64,000 nt of DNA from Stenotrophomonas nitritireducens (GCF_001431425.1 NZ_LDJG01000003.1:1-64000); one strand, 5' to 3'. Shown: positions 19,549 through 30,401, counted from the first letter of the stretch. Notes: a model not told the origin generated them from the letters alone. A program made the numbers and translations.

Positions 19549-20301
19549 TTAAACCGGGGCTGAGACCGCCAATACCGAGGCCGGCCAATGGCCGAAACGC
19601 CGCGTCCAGCTCCCGGCCGGCTCCGTTTCCGCGTCCTGGACCAGGGTCCGCACCCTGGCCAGGAAGGCATCGCGCGGCAGATGTGCGGCCCCCATGCGCA
19701 GCAGGTGCGGGTTCTCGACCTGGGCATCGATCAACGGCCAGCCCCAGCCGTACAGGGTGCGCGCCAACGCGGCCAACGCCACCTTGGAAGCGCCGCTGCG
19801 CCCGCTGAACATGCTTTCGCCGAAGAACATCCGGCCGATGGCCACGCCATAGATCCCGCCGACCAGCTGCATGCCGTCGAACACCTCCACCGAATGCGCG
19901 TACCCGAGCTGGTGCAGTTGCACGTAGGCGCGATGCATCGCGGCGGTGATCCAGGTGCCATCCTGGCCCGGGCGCGGCGCGTCGGCGCAGGCCTGCATCA
20001 CGCGGGCGAACGCAGTGTCGGCGGCGACCGTCCAGGTGCTTGAACGCAATGTGCGGCGGAAGCGTGAGGACAGGCGTACGCCGTCGGTGCGGAACACCAT
20101 GCGCGGGTCCGGCGACCACCACAGGACCGGCTGCCCTTCGGAGAACCATGGAAAGATGCCGCCGGCGTAGGCATTGAGCAGCCGCACCGGGGACAGGTCG
20201 CCGCCGACGGCCAGCAGCCCGTCGGGCTCGGACAGCGCCAGCTCGGCCGGCGGGAAGGGCGCATCGGGTTCGGGCGGCAGCAGGAAGGGCGGGCGACTCA
20301 T
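19549..20301 (-). CDS. aat: Aat, leucyl/phenylalanyl-tRNA--protein transferase
   Basis: A 250-residue enzyme that adds Leu or Phe to proteins with N-terminal Arg or Lys, making them N-degrons for ClpS/ClpAP, so it is functionally linked to the clpS and clpA genes a few kilobases away. Signature stretches are LLAVGGDLSPVRLLNAY, GIFPWFSEGQPVLWWSPDPR and SVEVFDGMQLVGGIYGV. The start at 20,301 (MSRPPFLLPP) is taken; 20,310 is an alternative. A REP-like element lies directly upstream. Confidence 0.95.
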   Translation of the reverse strand: MSRPPFLLPPEPDAPFPPAELALSEPDGLLAVGGDLSPVRLLNAYAGGIFPWFSEGQPVLWWSPDPRMVFRTDGVRLSSRFRRTLRSSTWTVAADTAFARVMQACADAPRPGQDGTWITAAMHRAYVQLHQLGYAHSVEVFDGMQLVGGIYGVAIGRMFFGESMFSGRSGASKVALAALARTLYGWGWPLIDAQVENPHLLRMGAAHLPRDAFLARVRTLVQDAETEPAGSWTRRFGHWPASVLAVSAPV

Positions 20302-20310
20302 CTGCCGCAT

Positions 20311-20398
20311 TGTAGGTGCGAGGCTTGCGCCTGCACCCGGCATCCGGCATCCGGGACCGCAGGAAGGCTCCCGGCGCGGCAAGCCCGGCGCCTACGGC
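20311..20398. repeat. REP-like inverted repeat pair
   Basis: Two short imperfect inverted copies, GTAGGTGCGAGGCTTGCGCC at 20,312-20,331 and, in the opposite orientation, GTAGGCGCCGGGCTTGCCGCG ending at 20,394. They flank about 40 bases of spacer. The GTAGG-GC-GGCTTG-GC pattern resembles the REP families of Xanthomonas and Stenotrophomonas. The inner strand of the right copy supplies the TAG stop of the neighbouring GNAT gene. Confidence 0.6.
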
Positions 20399-21510
20399 TT
20401 GAAGGGCGAGTGCGCTGCCAGTTGTCCTGCGTAGCGCGCCACGTCCCGCCGCTCCCGGTCGCACCATTCCGCCAGCGCCTGCCGGAAGGCGGGGTCGGCG
20501 ATCCAGTGCCGGCTGCGCACCTCCACCGGCAGGAACCCGCGCGCCAGCTTGTGCTCGCCCTGCGCGCCCGGTTCGAACCGCTGCAGCCCCTCGCGCAGGC
20601 AGTAGTCGATGCCCTGGTAGTAGCAGGTCTCGAAGTGCAGGCCGGGCAGGGCGGCGCCGCCCCAATAGCGGCCGTACAGCGTATCGCCGCCACGCAGGCA
20701 CAGCGCGCCCGCGATCGGCTCGTCGTCCTGCAGGGCAAGGAAAAGCACCAGTTGCCGCGGCAGGGCGTTGGCCAGATGGCGCAGGAATGGCAGGGTCAGC
20801 GCCGGCGCGTTGCCGTACTCGGCGAAGGTCCGCAGGTAGAAGCCATGCATGGCGCGCAGGTCGCCGTCGCTGGCTTCATCGCCATGGACGATACGGAAGC
20901 CGATGCCGGCGCGGCTGATCGTCGCGCGCTCCTGGCGGATGTTCTTGCGCCGCTTGTGGTCCATCGCGCCGAGGAAATCGTCGAAATCCCGCCAGCCGGG
21001 CTGGCGGTGCCACTGGAACTGCACGTCCACGCGCCGCAGCCAGTCCGCGTCGAACACCTCGTCCTCGGCTCCGGAATGGAAGTTGACATGGGCCGAGGAC
21101 AGCCCCGCGTCCCGTACGTGTTCGACGACAGCCTGCAGCAGCAGGCGCCGGTCCGCGTCGTCGCGGGCCAGCAGGCGCGGGCCGGTGACCGGCGAATAGG
21201 GAACGGCGCCGAGCCACTTCGGGAAGTAGTCCAGTCCATGCCGCGCATAGGCATTCGCCCAGGCATGGTCGAACACGAACTCGCCGTGGGAGTTTTCCTT
21301 CAGGTAGCCGGGAACCGCGCCGACCAGCTCATCGCCGCGCCACAGGGTCAGGTGCCGCGGCTGCCAGCCCCATTCCCGGCGCAGGCAGCCATGCTGCTCC
21401 AGGCCGCCGAGGAAGGCGTGGCTGACGAAAGGATTGCAGTGGTCGTGCAGGGCATCCCAGCGTCCGGCCGGGATGTCCTGCAAGGTGTCCAGCCAGCGGA
21501 TCTGCGCCAT
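20392..21510 (-). CDS. FemAB-like GNAT-fold N-acyltransferase (PF04339-type)
   Basis: 372 residues. It belongs to the family of FemAB-like proteins annotated as peptidoglycan-biosynthesis or GNAT proteins: the run FVSHAFLGGLEQHGC, HAWANAYARHGLDYFPK, MDHKRRKNIRQER and LHFETCYYQGIDYCL is typical. Two tandem GNAT-like halves are expected. The biochemical substrate is not established for the family. The ATG at 21,510 is chosen; a TTG at 21,525 would add five residues. The stop codon TAG falls inside a REP-like repeat. Confidence 0.8.
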   Translation of the reverse strand: MAQIRWLDTLQDIPAGRWDALHDHCNPFVSHAFLGGLEQHGCLRREWGWQPRHLTLWRGDELVGAVPGYLKENSHGEFVFDHAWANAYARHGLDYFPKWLGAVPYSPVTGPRLLARDDADRRLLLQAVVEHVRDAGLSSAHVNFHSGAEDEVFDADWLRRVDVQFQWHRQPGWRDFDDFLGAMDHKRRKNIRQERATISRAGIGFRIVHGDEASDGDLRAMHGFYLRTFAEYGNAPALTLPFLRHLANALPRQLVLFLALQDDEPIAGALCLRGGDTLYGRYWGGAALPGLHFETCYYQGIDYCLREGLQRFEPGAQGEHKLARGFLPVEVRSRHWIADPAFRQALAEWCDRERRDVARYAGQLAAHSPFKP

Positions 21511-21558
21511 GGCCAGGAATGCCAAGGGAGGCCAGCCTGGCCGGCGCTCCCTCCGGCC

Positions 21559-22596
<1,038 letters not shown>

Positions 22597-22821
22597 TCAT
22601 AGAGTGGCGACCGGGCTCCGGTGAATCAAGGCGCAGGAATGGAACTGCGCGACCCGCAGGGCCGCTTCCGCCTCCGCCGCAGACCGGCCCCGGCTTTCCG
22701 CATGGCTTTCCGATGTCCCTGTGCCCCCGCTGTCGCCGCGCCCCGGAACAGGCGGATGAAACGGCGCCGCGTGTCGTTTAATATCAATCACTAACCATGC
22801 ATTTCTAAGGTCTGGTCCAAG

Positions 22822-25179
22822 GTGGCGAAACAGGTCCCGGAACGTGACAAAGGCGCTGGCGCCAGCGGCAACGCGCGCAGGCAGGCGGCCGCTTCGGACA
22901 ATCCGCGTCGCAACAAGCTCTGGCGCGACCTGGCGCTGATCGCGGTCGCGCCGGCCCTGCTGTACCTGCTGGCGAGCCTGTTCACCTATTCCCCGGCCGA
23001 CCCGGGCTGGTCGCAGGCCGGGTCGGTGGTCGCGCCGATCCACAACATGGGCGGTCGGGTCGGCGCGTGGATCGCCGACGTGCTGCGCCAGCTGTTCGGC
23101 TACGTGGCCTATCTGATTCCGCTGATGCTGGCGGCCGTCGCGTGGATCGCCATGTTCGGGCTCAACCGCGAGGACCGCGGCCACGACGACCTCGGCCCGG
23201 CGTTGCGGCTGGTCGGCATCGTCGGCTTCCTGATCGGCGCCACCGGCTTCCTCTACCTGCGCCTGCCGCCGGGCGATGTCGCCCGCGCCGGCGGTGGCCT
23301 CGGCGTGCTGGTCGGCAAGTCGCTGCAGAGCGGGTTCGGCCCGGTCGGCAGCAACCTGTTCCTGCTGGTGCTGCTGCTGACCTCGATCACCCTGGCCACC
23401 GGGCTGTCGTGGTTCCTGGTGATGGAGAAGATCGGCAAGTGGGTGCTGGCGCTGGGCCCGTTGCTGGACAAGAAGAAGGAACAGGCCAGCGAATGGCAGC
23501 AGACCCGCGCATTGCGCGAGGAACGCGAGGAAGTACGCAAGGTCGACGCCGAAGTCCGCGCAAAGCGCGAGCCGGTGAAGATCGAGCCACGCCCGGCGCC
23601 GGTGATCGAGAAGAGCGAACGCGCCAAGCGCGAAACGCAGATCCCGATGTTCCAGGGCGTCAACGGCGACGGCTCGGATCTGCCGCCGCTGGCGCTGCTG
23701 GACGACCCCAGGCCGCAGCCGAAGGGGTACGACGAGCAGACCCTGGAAACGCTGTCGCGGCAGATCGAATTCAAACTCAAGGATTTCCGCATCGACGCGC
23801 AGGTGGTCGGCGCCTATCCGGGCCCGGTGATCACCCGCTTCGAGATCGAGCCGGCGCCGGGCATCAAGGTCAGCCAGATCAGTTCGCTGGACAAGGACAT
23901 CGCCCGCGGCCTGTCGGTCAAGTCGGTGCGCGTGGTCGACGTGATCCCCGGCAAGTCGGTGGTCGGCCTGGAAATCCCCAACGTCACCCGCGAGATGATC
24001 TTCCTGTCCGAGCTGCTGCGCTCGAAGGAATACGACAAGTCGGCCAGTGTGCTGACCCTGGCGCTGGGCAAGGACATCGCCGGCCGACCGACCGTGGCCG
24101 ACCTGGCGCGCATGCCGCACCTGCTGGTGGCCGGCACCACCGGTTCGGGCAAGTCGGTGGCGGTCAACGCCATGGTGCTGAGCCTGCTGTACAAGGCCAG
24201 CCCGAAAGACCTGCGCATGCTGATGATCGACCCGAAGATGCTGGAACTCAGCGTCTACCAGGGCATTCCGCACCTGCTGGCGCCGGTGGTCACCGACATG
24301 AAGGAGGCCGCCAACGGCCTGCGCTGGTGCGTGGCCGAGATGGAGCGCCGCTACAAGCTGATGAGCGCGGTGGGCGTGCGCAACCTGGCCGGCTTCAACA
24401 AGAAGATCAAGGACGCCATCGACGCCGGTCAGCCGCTGATGGACCCGCTGTTCAAGCCGAACCCGGAAATGGGCGAGGCGCCGCGCCCGCTGGAGCCGCT
24501 GCCATTCATCGTCATTTTCATCGACGAATTCGCCGACATGATGATGATCGTCGGCAAGAAGGTCGAGGAACTGATCGCACGCCTGGCGCAGAAGGCGCGC
24601 GCCGCCGGCATCCACCTGATCCTGGCCACGCAGCGTCCTTCCGTGGACGTGATCACCGGCCTGATCAAGGCCAACATCCCGACCCGCATCGCCTTCCAGG
24701 TCAGCTCCAAGATCGACTCGCGCACCATCCTCGACCAGTCCGGCGCCGAGGCGCTGCTGGGCAACGGCGACATGCTGTACCTGCCGCCGGGCACGGCGAT
24801 GCCCGACCGCGTGCACGGTGCCTTCGTCTCCGACGAGGAAGTGCACCGCGTCGTCGAGCACCTCAAGGCGAGCGGCCCGGCCGACTACATCGAAGGCGTG
24901 CTGGACGAAGTGCAGACCATGGGCGACGGCGTGGTGGTCGGCGCCACCGGCCTGCCGGAAACCAGCAGCAGCGGCGATGAATCCGACCCGCTGTACGACG
25001 AGGCCCTGCGCATCGTCACAGAGACCCGCCGCGCCTCTATTTCCGGCGTGCAGCGGCGCCTGAAGGTCGGCTACAACCGCGCCGCACGCCTGATCGAGGC
25101 GATGGAAGCGGCCGGCGTGGTCAGCGCCCCGGAGCACAATGGCGACCGCGCCGTGCTGGCGCCACCACCGCCCAAGTGA
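22822..25179 (+). CDS. ftsK: FtsK/SpoIIIE DNA translocase
   Basis: A 785-residue membrane-anchored motor that pumps chromosome ends through the division septum. Four N-terminal membrane helices (about 32-55, 85-110, 125-150, 170-195), a short charged linker (shorter than in E. coli), an alpha/beta/gamma motor with Walker A GTTGSGKS at 438-445, Walker [13 protein letters not shown], and a C-terminal winged-helix gamma domain ([18 protein letters not shown]) that reads KOPS. GTG start. First gene of ftsK-lolA-rarA-crcB. Confidence 0.96.
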   Translation: MAKQVPERDKGAGASGNARRQAAASDNPRRNKLWRDLALIAVAPALLYLLASLFTYSPADPGWSQAGSVVAPIHNMGGRVGAWIADVLRQLFGYVAYLIPLMLAAVAWIAMFGLNREDRGHDDLGPALRLVGIVGFLIGATGFLYLRLPPGDVARAGGGLGVLVGKSLQSGFGPVGSNLFLLVLLLTSITLATGLSWFLVMEKIGKWVLALGPLLDKKKEQASEWQQTRALREEREEVRKVDAEVRAKREPVKIEPRPAPVIEKSERAKRETQIPMFQGVNGDGSDLPPLALLDDPRPQPKGYDEQTLETLSRQIEFKLKDFRIDAQVVGAYPGPVITRFEIEPAPGIKVSQISSLDKDIARGLSVKSVRVVDVIPGKSVVGLEIPNVTREMIFLSELLRSKEYDKSASVLTLALGKDIAGRPTVADLARMPHLLVAGTTGSGKSVAVNAMVLSLLYKASPKDLRMLMIDPKMLELSVYQGIPHLLAPVVTDMKEAANGLRWCVAEMERRYKLMSAVGVRNLAGFNKKIKDAIDAGQPLMDPLFKPNPEMGEAPRPLEPLPFIVIFIDEFADMMMIVGKKVEELIARLAQKARAAGIHLILATQRPSVDVITGLIKANIPTRIAFQVSSKIDSRTILDQSGAEALLGNGDMLYLPPGTAMPDRVHGAFVSDEEVHRVVEHLKASGPADYIEGVLDEVQTMGDGVVVGATGLPETSSSGDESDPLYDEALRIVTETRRASISGVQRRLKVGYNRAARLIEAMEAAGVVSAPEHNGDRAVLAPPPPK

Positions 25180-25249
25180 GGGCAGGGCGGCGACGATTGC
25201 CGCCCATTCAGTTTCTCCCGGGCAGACTCAGCCCATCCTCCGTCCATCG

Positions 25250-25900
25250 ATGACAACCGCCATGAACGTCCTCCTGCGCCCCACGTTGATCGCCGTCGCC
25301 CTGGCCGCCGCCGTTTTCGCCGCCGATGCCCATGCCGGCGCGCGCGACGACCTTAAGGCCTTCACCAACGGCCTGCGCGGGCTGGACGGACAGTTCAGCC
25401 AGCAGGTGTTCGACGCCAAAGGCAAGCTCAAGGAGTCCTCCAGCGGCCGCGTCGCGTTGTCGGCGCCACGCCTGTTCCGCTGGGAGTACACCCGCCCGCA
25501 TCCGCAGTTGATCGTGGCCGACGGCAGCAAGGTCTGGGTCTACGAGCCCGACCTGGAGCAGGCCACGGTGCGCGGCCAGGGCGAGGAAGAACAGAACAGC
25601 CCGCTGACGGCGCTGATCAACCCCGCGCAGCTGGAGCGCCAGTACGACGTCAGCGAAGAAGCGGCACCGCGCGATGGCATGCAGTGGCTGTCGCTGAGTC
25701 CCAAGCGCGAGACCGATGCCAGCTTCCAGTACGCCGCGCTCGGTTTCGGCCAGGGCGGCCTGGGCCGCATGGAAGTCGTCGATGCGGTGGGGCAGCGCAC
25801 CGTGATCGATTTCAGCGGCTGGAAGAAGAACCCTTCCTTCGCCGCCGGCACCTTCCGCTTCACGCCGCCGAAGAATGTGGACGTCATCGGCGAACGCTGA
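25250..25900 (+). CDS. lolA: LolA, periplasmic lipoprotein carrier
   Basis: 216 residues from this start. It shuttles outer-membrane lipoproteins from LolCDE to LolB. A signal peptide ends near AAVFAADAHA. The mature protein shows the LolA pattern DGQFSQQVFD, SSGRVALSAPRLFRWEY, DGSKVWVYEPDLEQATV and FRFTPPKNVDVI. An ATG at 25,262 could be the true start. It lies 70 bases after ftsK on the same strand. Confidence 0.95.
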   Translation: MTTAMNVLLRPTLIAVALAAAVFAADAHAGARDDLKAFTNGLRGLDGQFSQQVFDAKGKLKESSSGRVALSAPRLFRWEYTRPHPQLIVADGSKVWVYEPDLEQATVRGQGEEEQNSPLTALINPAQLERQYDVSEEAAPRDGMQWLSLSPKRETDASFQYAALGFGQGGLGRMEVVDAVGQRTVIDFSGWKKNPSFAAGTFRFTPPKNVDVIGER

Positions 25901-25994
25901 CGGCCCATGCAGTGCCGGCCGCCGGCCGGCACTTCGCCTATCCCGACATGCCCGACGGAGCGCTCATCGGCGCTACCGGACTGGACAGCCACGC

Positions 25995-26000
25995 TAGAAT
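25995..26000 (+). promoter_or_regulatory. -10 element of rarA, leaderless arrangement
   Basis: TAGAAT ends exactly six bases before the rarA GTG at 26,007, so transcription would begin at the start codon. No ribosome binding site is present and the -35 is weak. Confidence 0.5.
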
Positions 26001-26006
26001 GCGGGC

Positions 26007-27377
26007 GTGGCCAGATCCAGAAACACGTTCTCCGATCCTCCTGCCGACCTGCTGAGCGCGGACCGGGAAGGCATGCGCCCGCTCGCCGAGCGCATGCGCC
26101 CGCGCACGCTCGACGAGATGGTCGGGCAGAAGCGCCTGCTGGCGCCCAACACCGCCCTGCGCCGCGCCATCGAATCCGGCCGCGTCCACTCCATGGTGCT
26201 GTGGGGGCCGCCCGGTTGCGGCAAGACCACCCTGGCGCTGTTGCTGGCACGCTATGCCGACGCCGAGTTCCGCGCGATCTCGGCAGTACTTTCGGGCCTG
26301 CCCGAGGTACGCCAGGTGCTGGCCGAAGCCGCGCAGCGCTTCGCCGAAGGCCGGCGCACCGTGCTGTTCGTCGACGAGGTGCACCGCTTCAACAAGTCGC
26401 AGCAGGACGCCTTCCTGCCGCACATCGAGCGCGGCACCATCATTTTCGTCGGAGCCACCACCGAGAACCCGTCCTTCGAACTGAACTCGGCACTGCTCTC
26501 GCGCTGCCGCGTGCATGTGCTCGAAGCGGTATCGCCCGAGGACGTGGCCGAAGCCCTGCAGCGTGCGCTGGGCGACAAGGAGCGCGGGCTGGGCGAGGAG
26601 GACATCCGCGTCTCGCCCGAATCGCTGCTGGAAATCGCCCGTGCCGCCGATGGCGATGTGCGCCGCGCCCTGACCCTGCTGGAAATCGCCGCGGAACTGG
26701 CGGCGGGCGAGGGCGGCCAGATCACGCCGGAAACCCTGCTGCAGGTGCTGGCCGACCGCACGCGCCGCTTCGACAAGGGCGGCGAGCAGTTCTACGACCA
26801 GATCTCGGCGCTGCACAAATCGGTGCGCAGCTCCAACCCTGACGGTGCGATCTATTGGCTGGCACGCATGCTCGATGGCGGCTGCGACCCGTCCTACGTC
26901 CTGCGCCGGCTGACCATCATGGCGGTGGAGGACGTCGGCCTCGCCGACCCGCGCGCCCTGGAGATGGCGATCAACGTCTGGAACGCCTACGACCGCATCG
27001 GCGCGCCGGAAGGCAACATCGCCCTGTCCAACCTGGTCATCTACCTGGCCAGCACCGCCAAGTCCAACGCCAGCTACAAGGCGCTGGCCGCGGCCCAGGC
27101 CGACGTCGCCACGCTGGGCTCGCAGCCGGTGCCCATGCACCTGCGCAATGCGCCGACACGGTTGATGAAGACCCTCGGCTACGGCAGCGGCTACCAGTAC
27201 GACCATGACGTCGAAGGCGGCATCGCCCTTGACCAGACCGCGTTCCCCGATGAAATGGGCGAACGCGTGTACTACCGGCCGGTCGAACGCGGGCTGGAGA
27301 TCAAGCTCAAGGAAAAGCTCGATCGCCTGCGCACCGCGCGCGAACAGGCGAGGGCGGGCGGCAAGCCGCAGGACTGA
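26007..27377 (+). CDS. rarA: RarA (MgsA), replication-associated recombination AAA+ ATPase
   Basis: A 456-residue clamp-loader-like ATPase that acts at stalled forks. PLAERMRPRTLDEMVGQ start, Walker A GPPGCGKTTLA, Walker B VLFVDEVHRFNKSQQD, sensor 1 GATTENPSFELN, and the C-terminal oligomerisation part PVPMHLRNAPTRLMK and GYQYDHDVEGG. Normal length. Located between lolA and crcB, the order seen in Xanthomonas relatives. Confidence 0.96.
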   Translation: MARSRNTFSDPPADLLSADREGMRPLAERMRPRTLDEMVGQKRLLAPNTALRRAIESGRVHSMVLWGPPGCGKTTLALLLARYADAEFRAISAVLSGLPEVRQVLAEAAQRFAEGRRTVLFVDEVHRFNKSQQDAFLPHIERGTIIFVGATTENPSFELNSALLSRCRVHVLEAVSPEDVAEALQRALGDKERGLGEEDIRVSPESLLEIARAADGDVRRALTLLEIAAELAAGEGGQITPETLLQVLADRTRRFDKGGEQFYDQISALHKSVRSSNPDGAIYWLARMLDGGCDPSYVLRRLTIMAVEDVGLADPRALEMAINVWNAYDRIGAPEGNIALSNLVIYLASTAKSNASYKALAAAQADVATLGSQPVPMHLRNAPTRLMKTLGYGSGYQYDHDVEGGIALDQTAFPDEMGERVYYRPVERGLEIKLKEKLDRLRTAREQARAGGKPQD

Positions 27378-27446
27378 ACAGCGCATCGTGTCCCGGACCC
27401 ACAGTCTTCCGGGGAGTTCCATGACAGCAGCGGGAGACATAGACCG

Positions 27447-27833
27447 ATGTGGCTTTCCTTTGTTGCGATAGGCGTCGGAGCGGCGATCGGCGCATGGCTG
27501 CGATTCGGCCTGAGCGTATGGTTGAATCCGATCCATCCCACCGTTCCGCTGGGCACGCTGGCCGCCAATCTGCTTGGCGGTTACGTCATCGGCCTGGCGC
27601 TGGCCTGGTTCGCGGTGCGGCCGGACATCGCGCCGCAGTGGCGGCTGTTCATCGTGACTGGCCTGCTTGGTGGTCTGACCACTTTCTCCACATTCTCGGC
27701 CGAAGTGGTGCAGTTGTTCCTGCGCCAGCAGCTGGGCTGGGCGCTTGCGACGATCGGCCTGCATCTTGCCGGCTCGTTGTCGATGACGGCCTTGGGCTGG
27801 ACTACCTGGCGGATGCTGCGCCCCTTGGCGTAA
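27447..27833 (+). CDS. crcB: CrcB/Fluc fluoride channel
   Basis: A 128-residue four-helix membrane protein that forms dual-topology fluoride channels. Signature G[11 protein letters not shown], [10 protein letters not shown], and the [15 protein letters not shown] loop with the conserved phenylalanines. A GGGAG ribosome site lies about 11 bases upstream. I looked for a fluoride riboswitch in the 69-base gap before it and did not find one. Confidence 0.95.
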   Translation: MWLSFVAIGVGAAIGAWLRFGLSVWLNPIHPTVPLGTLAANLLGGYVIGLALAWFAVRPDIAPQWRLFIVTGLLGGLTTFSTFSAEVVQLFLRQQLGWALATIGLHLAGSLSMTALGWTTWRMLRPLA

Positions 27834-27887
27834 GCCATCCTTCCAACGCATGATTCGCCTTCCATTTTGGAACGACCGAAAGACGAC

Positions 27888-28928
27888 ATGCCGGTAGAGC
27901 AGGGCGGAGTGAACGAGCCGATGGCGGCAACGACCATCATCGGCGCTGACGTCGGCGGGACCTACGCCCGACTGGGCTGGACCACCTTGCGAGCGGGCGA
28001 ACCGATCCGGGTCAACGATTTCCGCCGCTATGCGTGCGCCGACCACCCGAGCCTGGCGGCGATCCTGCGCGATTACGCCGCGTGCCTGCACGACAACCCG
28101 GCCATTCCGCCGGTCAGCCGCGCGGTCGTGGCCATCGCCGGGCTGCTGGACGGCGACCGCCTGCTCAATACCAACCTGGCCTGGCAGGTTTCGCTGGCCC
28201 AGACCCGCAGCGAGGCCGGGCTGGGCGAGCTGGAACTGATCAACGACTTCGTGGCCGTGGCCCAGGCCATTCCCCATGTCGAGCGGGAAACGCTGCACCT
28301 GCTCTGCGGCGACGCCGATCACCGTCCTCACGGCCCGGCGCTGGTGTTGGGGCCAGGCACCGGGCTGGGCGTGGCGCTGCGCCTGGAGAGCAGCCGCCCG
28401 CCGGTGCTGGCCAGCGAGGGCGGGCATGCCTCCCTGGCCGCCGGCAACGCGCTGGAACTGGACGTGCTGCGCCAGTTGCTGCAGCGCCACGGGCATGTGG
28501 ACAGCGAACGCATCCTGTCCGGCCCGGGGTTGATGACGCTCTACGCCTGCCTGTGCGAGCGGGAAGGCGCGAAGCCGCACTGGGAAACGCCCGCCGCCCT
28601 GGTGGATGCGGCGCGCAATGGAAACGATCCGCTCGCACTGGCCAGCGCCCGCGCGTTCTGCGCCTGGCTGGGCAGCGTCGCCGGCGACCTGGCGCTGACC
28701 TTCGGCGCAAGATCGGTCTATCTCACCGGCGGCATCACCGGGCATCTCGCCGACTGGCTGCACGAAGGCGATTTCCAGCAGCGCTTCCTGGCCAAGGGCG
28801 TGCTGTCGTCCGCCCTGCAACGGGTGCCCGTGTGGCGCATCGACGATGGCGAACTCGGCGTGCTCGGCGCGCTTGCCTGGCATGCAGACGACGCCTGCAG
28901 CCCCACCACAACCGGAGAAACCCGATGA
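27888..28928 (+). CDS. glk: Glucokinase (ROK/Glk type)
   Basis: A 346-residue ATP-dependent glucokinase, forming glucose 6-phosphate in the cytoplasm. ATP motif IIGADVGGTYARLGW, catalytic aspartate in LELINDFVAVA, and the second phosphate loop LGPGTGLGVALR with SEGGHASLA. ATG 27,888 is chosen; a TTG at 27,867 or an ATG downstream (MAATTIIGADVGG) are alternatives. Its stop overlaps the start of the glycosylasparaginase gene, suggesting joint use of N-glycan or amino-sugar material. Confidence 0.92.
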   Translation: MPVEQGGVNEPMAATTIIGADVGGTYARLGWTTLRAGEPIRVNDFRRYACADHPSLAAILRDYAACLHDNPAIPPVSRAVVAIAGLLDGDRLLNTNLAWQVSLAQTRSEAGLGELELINDFVAVAQAIPHVERETLHLLCGDADHRPHGPALVLGPGTGLGVALRLESSRPPVLASEGGHASLAAGNALELDVLRQLLQRHGHVDSERILSGPGLMTLYACLCEREGAKPHWETPAALVDAARNGNDPLALASARAFCAWLGSVAGDLALTFGARSVYLTGGITGHLADWLHEGDFQQRFLAKGVLSSALQRVPVWRIDDGELGVLGALAWHADDACSPTTTGETR

Positions 28929-29938
28929 GCACACGCAGGCAGTTCCTGCAGACCTCCATGCTGCTGGCCGCGGCCGGCGCCGCACCGCGCATGCTGGCAT
29001 CGCCTCCTGCGGGAAATGGCGCGCGGGTGGTATCGACCTGGGATTTCGGCGTCGGCGCGAACCAGGCGGCGTGGAAGGTGCTGGCAACCGGCGGCAGCGC
29101 CCTGGACGCGGTGGAGGCGGGCGCCCGCTGGGCGGAAAGCGACCTGTGCAATCCCACCGTGGGCCACTGCGGCAATCCGGACCGCGATGGCGTGCTTACG
29201 CTGGACTCCAGCATCATGGACGGCGATGGCCGCTGCGGATCGGTCGCGGCGCTGAGCGACATCCTGCATCCGGTGTCGGTCGCGCGCCGGGTGATGGAAC
29301 AGACGCCGCACGTGATGCTGGTGGGCGAGGGCGCCCGGCAGTTCGCCGTGCAGCAGGGCTTCGAGAGTCGCAAACTGCTGACACCGGAAGCCGAGAATGC
29401 ATGGCGCGAATGGCTCAAGACCGAGCATTACGCACCGCAGATCAACGCCGAGCGGCGCGGTCGTCCCGGCGACAAGGACAACCACGACACCCTGGGCATC
29501 CTCGCCATCGATGCGAAGGGACGCATGGCAGGCGCCTGCACCACCAGCGGCATGGCCTTCAAGATGCATGGCCGGGTCGGCGACAGCCCCATCATCGGTG
29601 CCGGCCTGTACGTCGACAATGAAGTCGGCGCGGCCACGGCCTCGGGCATGGGCGAGGAGATGATCCGCAACGCCGCCTCCTTCCTGGTGGTGGAACTGAT
29701 GCGCCAGGGCCGCTCGCCCGCCGATGCCTGCCGCGAAGCCATCGAGCGGGTAGTGCACAAGCGCCCAGAAGCCAGCCGCACCCTGCAGGTGTGCTTCCTG
29801 GCGATGAACAGGAACGGCGAGGTCGGCGCTTATGCACTGCATCGCGGCTTCGTCTATGCGGTCTGCGATTCCCGCAGGCAGGACGCCCTGCTGAGGGTCG
29901 GCAGGGATTCGTGTAAAAACGGGCCGAAAGTGAGCTAA
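28925..29938 (+). CDS. N4-(beta-N-acetylglucosaminyl)-L-asparaginase (glycosylasparaginase)
   Basis: 337 residues. An N-terminal nucleophile hydrolase that splits the GlcNAc-Asn bond of glycoproteins. The N-terminus STRRQFLQTSMLLAAAGAAP is a twin-arginine signal, so it is exported folded. Autocleavage would occur before T189 in NHDTLGILAID, and the oxyanion/substrate region is CTTSGMAFKMHGRVGDSP. It overlaps glk by four bases (ATGA). The last 18 or so codons look unlike the family end and run to the border with the mer genes, so the native C-terminus may have been altered by the island insertion. Confidence 0.9.
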   Translation: MSTRRQFLQTSMLLAAAGAAPRMLASPPAGNGARVVSTWDFGVGANQAAWKVLATGGSALDAVEAGARWAESDLCNPTVGHCGNPDRDGVLTLDSSIMDGDGRCGSVAALSDILHPVSVARRVMEQTPHVMLVGEGARQFAVQQGFESRKLLTPEAENAWREWLKTEHYAPQINAERRGRPGDKDNHDTLGILAIDAKGRMAGACTTSGMAFKMHGRVGDSPIIGAGLYVDNEVGAATASGMGEEMIRNAASFLVVELMRQGRSPADACREAIERVVHKRPEASRTLQVCFLAMNRNGEVGAYALHRGFVYAVCDSRRQDALLRVGRDSCKNGPKVS

Positions 29939-30360
29939 CTGCCTGTCGCAGCTGGCTTTATTGGCCGCTCCAGAAAATCGAGGGTTGGGCAGCACTCTCC
30001 CGCCGGCACTTGGGCGCACCGCGCTATTTTCTGTTCGAGATCCCTCTCCAGCTGTCGCAGCTCGCGGATTCGTAGACGGACATCGACGAGCTTTCGCTCG
30101 GTCAGCTGACGGGTCTGCTCGCAAGAACCTTCGCCTGTGATCTCTAGCAGGCCAGCGATCTCGTCGAGGCTGAATCCCATCATCTGAGCGCGCCGGATGA
30201 ACTGAAGCCGATTGACATCGTTTTCGTCGTAACGACGCACGCCTCCTATGGGTCGCTCGGGTTGACGCAGCAGCCTACGCCGCTGGTAGTAGCGCACGGT
30301 TTCGACGTGCACATCGGCCGCCGCCGCCAGCCGGCTGATCGTAAACGTGTTCGGACGCAC
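29935..30360 (-). CDS. merR: MerR, mercury-responsive regulator
   Basis: 141 residues. Helix-turn-helix with TISRLAAAADVHVETVRYYQRR, then a coiled-coil dimer. The Hg(II)-binding cysteines are present at the family positions: C80 (GSCEQ), C115 (IARCAQ) and the C123/C124 pair in GECCPT, equivalent to C82, C117 and C126 of Tn501 MerR. It overlaps the end of the asparaginase gene by four bases on the opposite strand. Divergent from merT with the mer operator-promoter in the 41-base gap. Confidence 0.92.
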   Translation of the reverse strand: MRPNTFTISRLAAAADVHVETVRYYQRRRLLRQPERPIGGVRRYDENDVNRLQFIRRAQMMGFSLDEIAGLLEITGEGSCEQTRQLTERKLVDVRLRIRELRQLERDLEQKIARCAQVPAGECCPTLDFLERPIKPAATGS

Positions 30361-30363
30361 GGC

Positions 30364-30395
30364 TTGACTCCGTACCTAGGTACAGAGGCTAGTAT
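30364..30395 (+). promoter_or_regulatory. mer operator-promoter
   Basis: -35 TTGACT at 30,364-30,369, a 12-base perfect palindrome GTACCTAGGTAC at 30,372-30,383, and a -10 TAGTAT at 30,390-30,395. The spacer is 20 bases (19 if the -10 is read one base earlier), the overlong spacing that MerR-family regulators untwist. The merT ATG lies six bases after the -10, so the message is probably leaderless. Confidence 0.88.
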
Positions 30396-30401
30396 GCTCT
30401 G

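Noticed and set aside
27378-27446. Fluoride riboswitch before crcB
   Set aside because: The short gap does not contain the conserved pseudoknot pattern.
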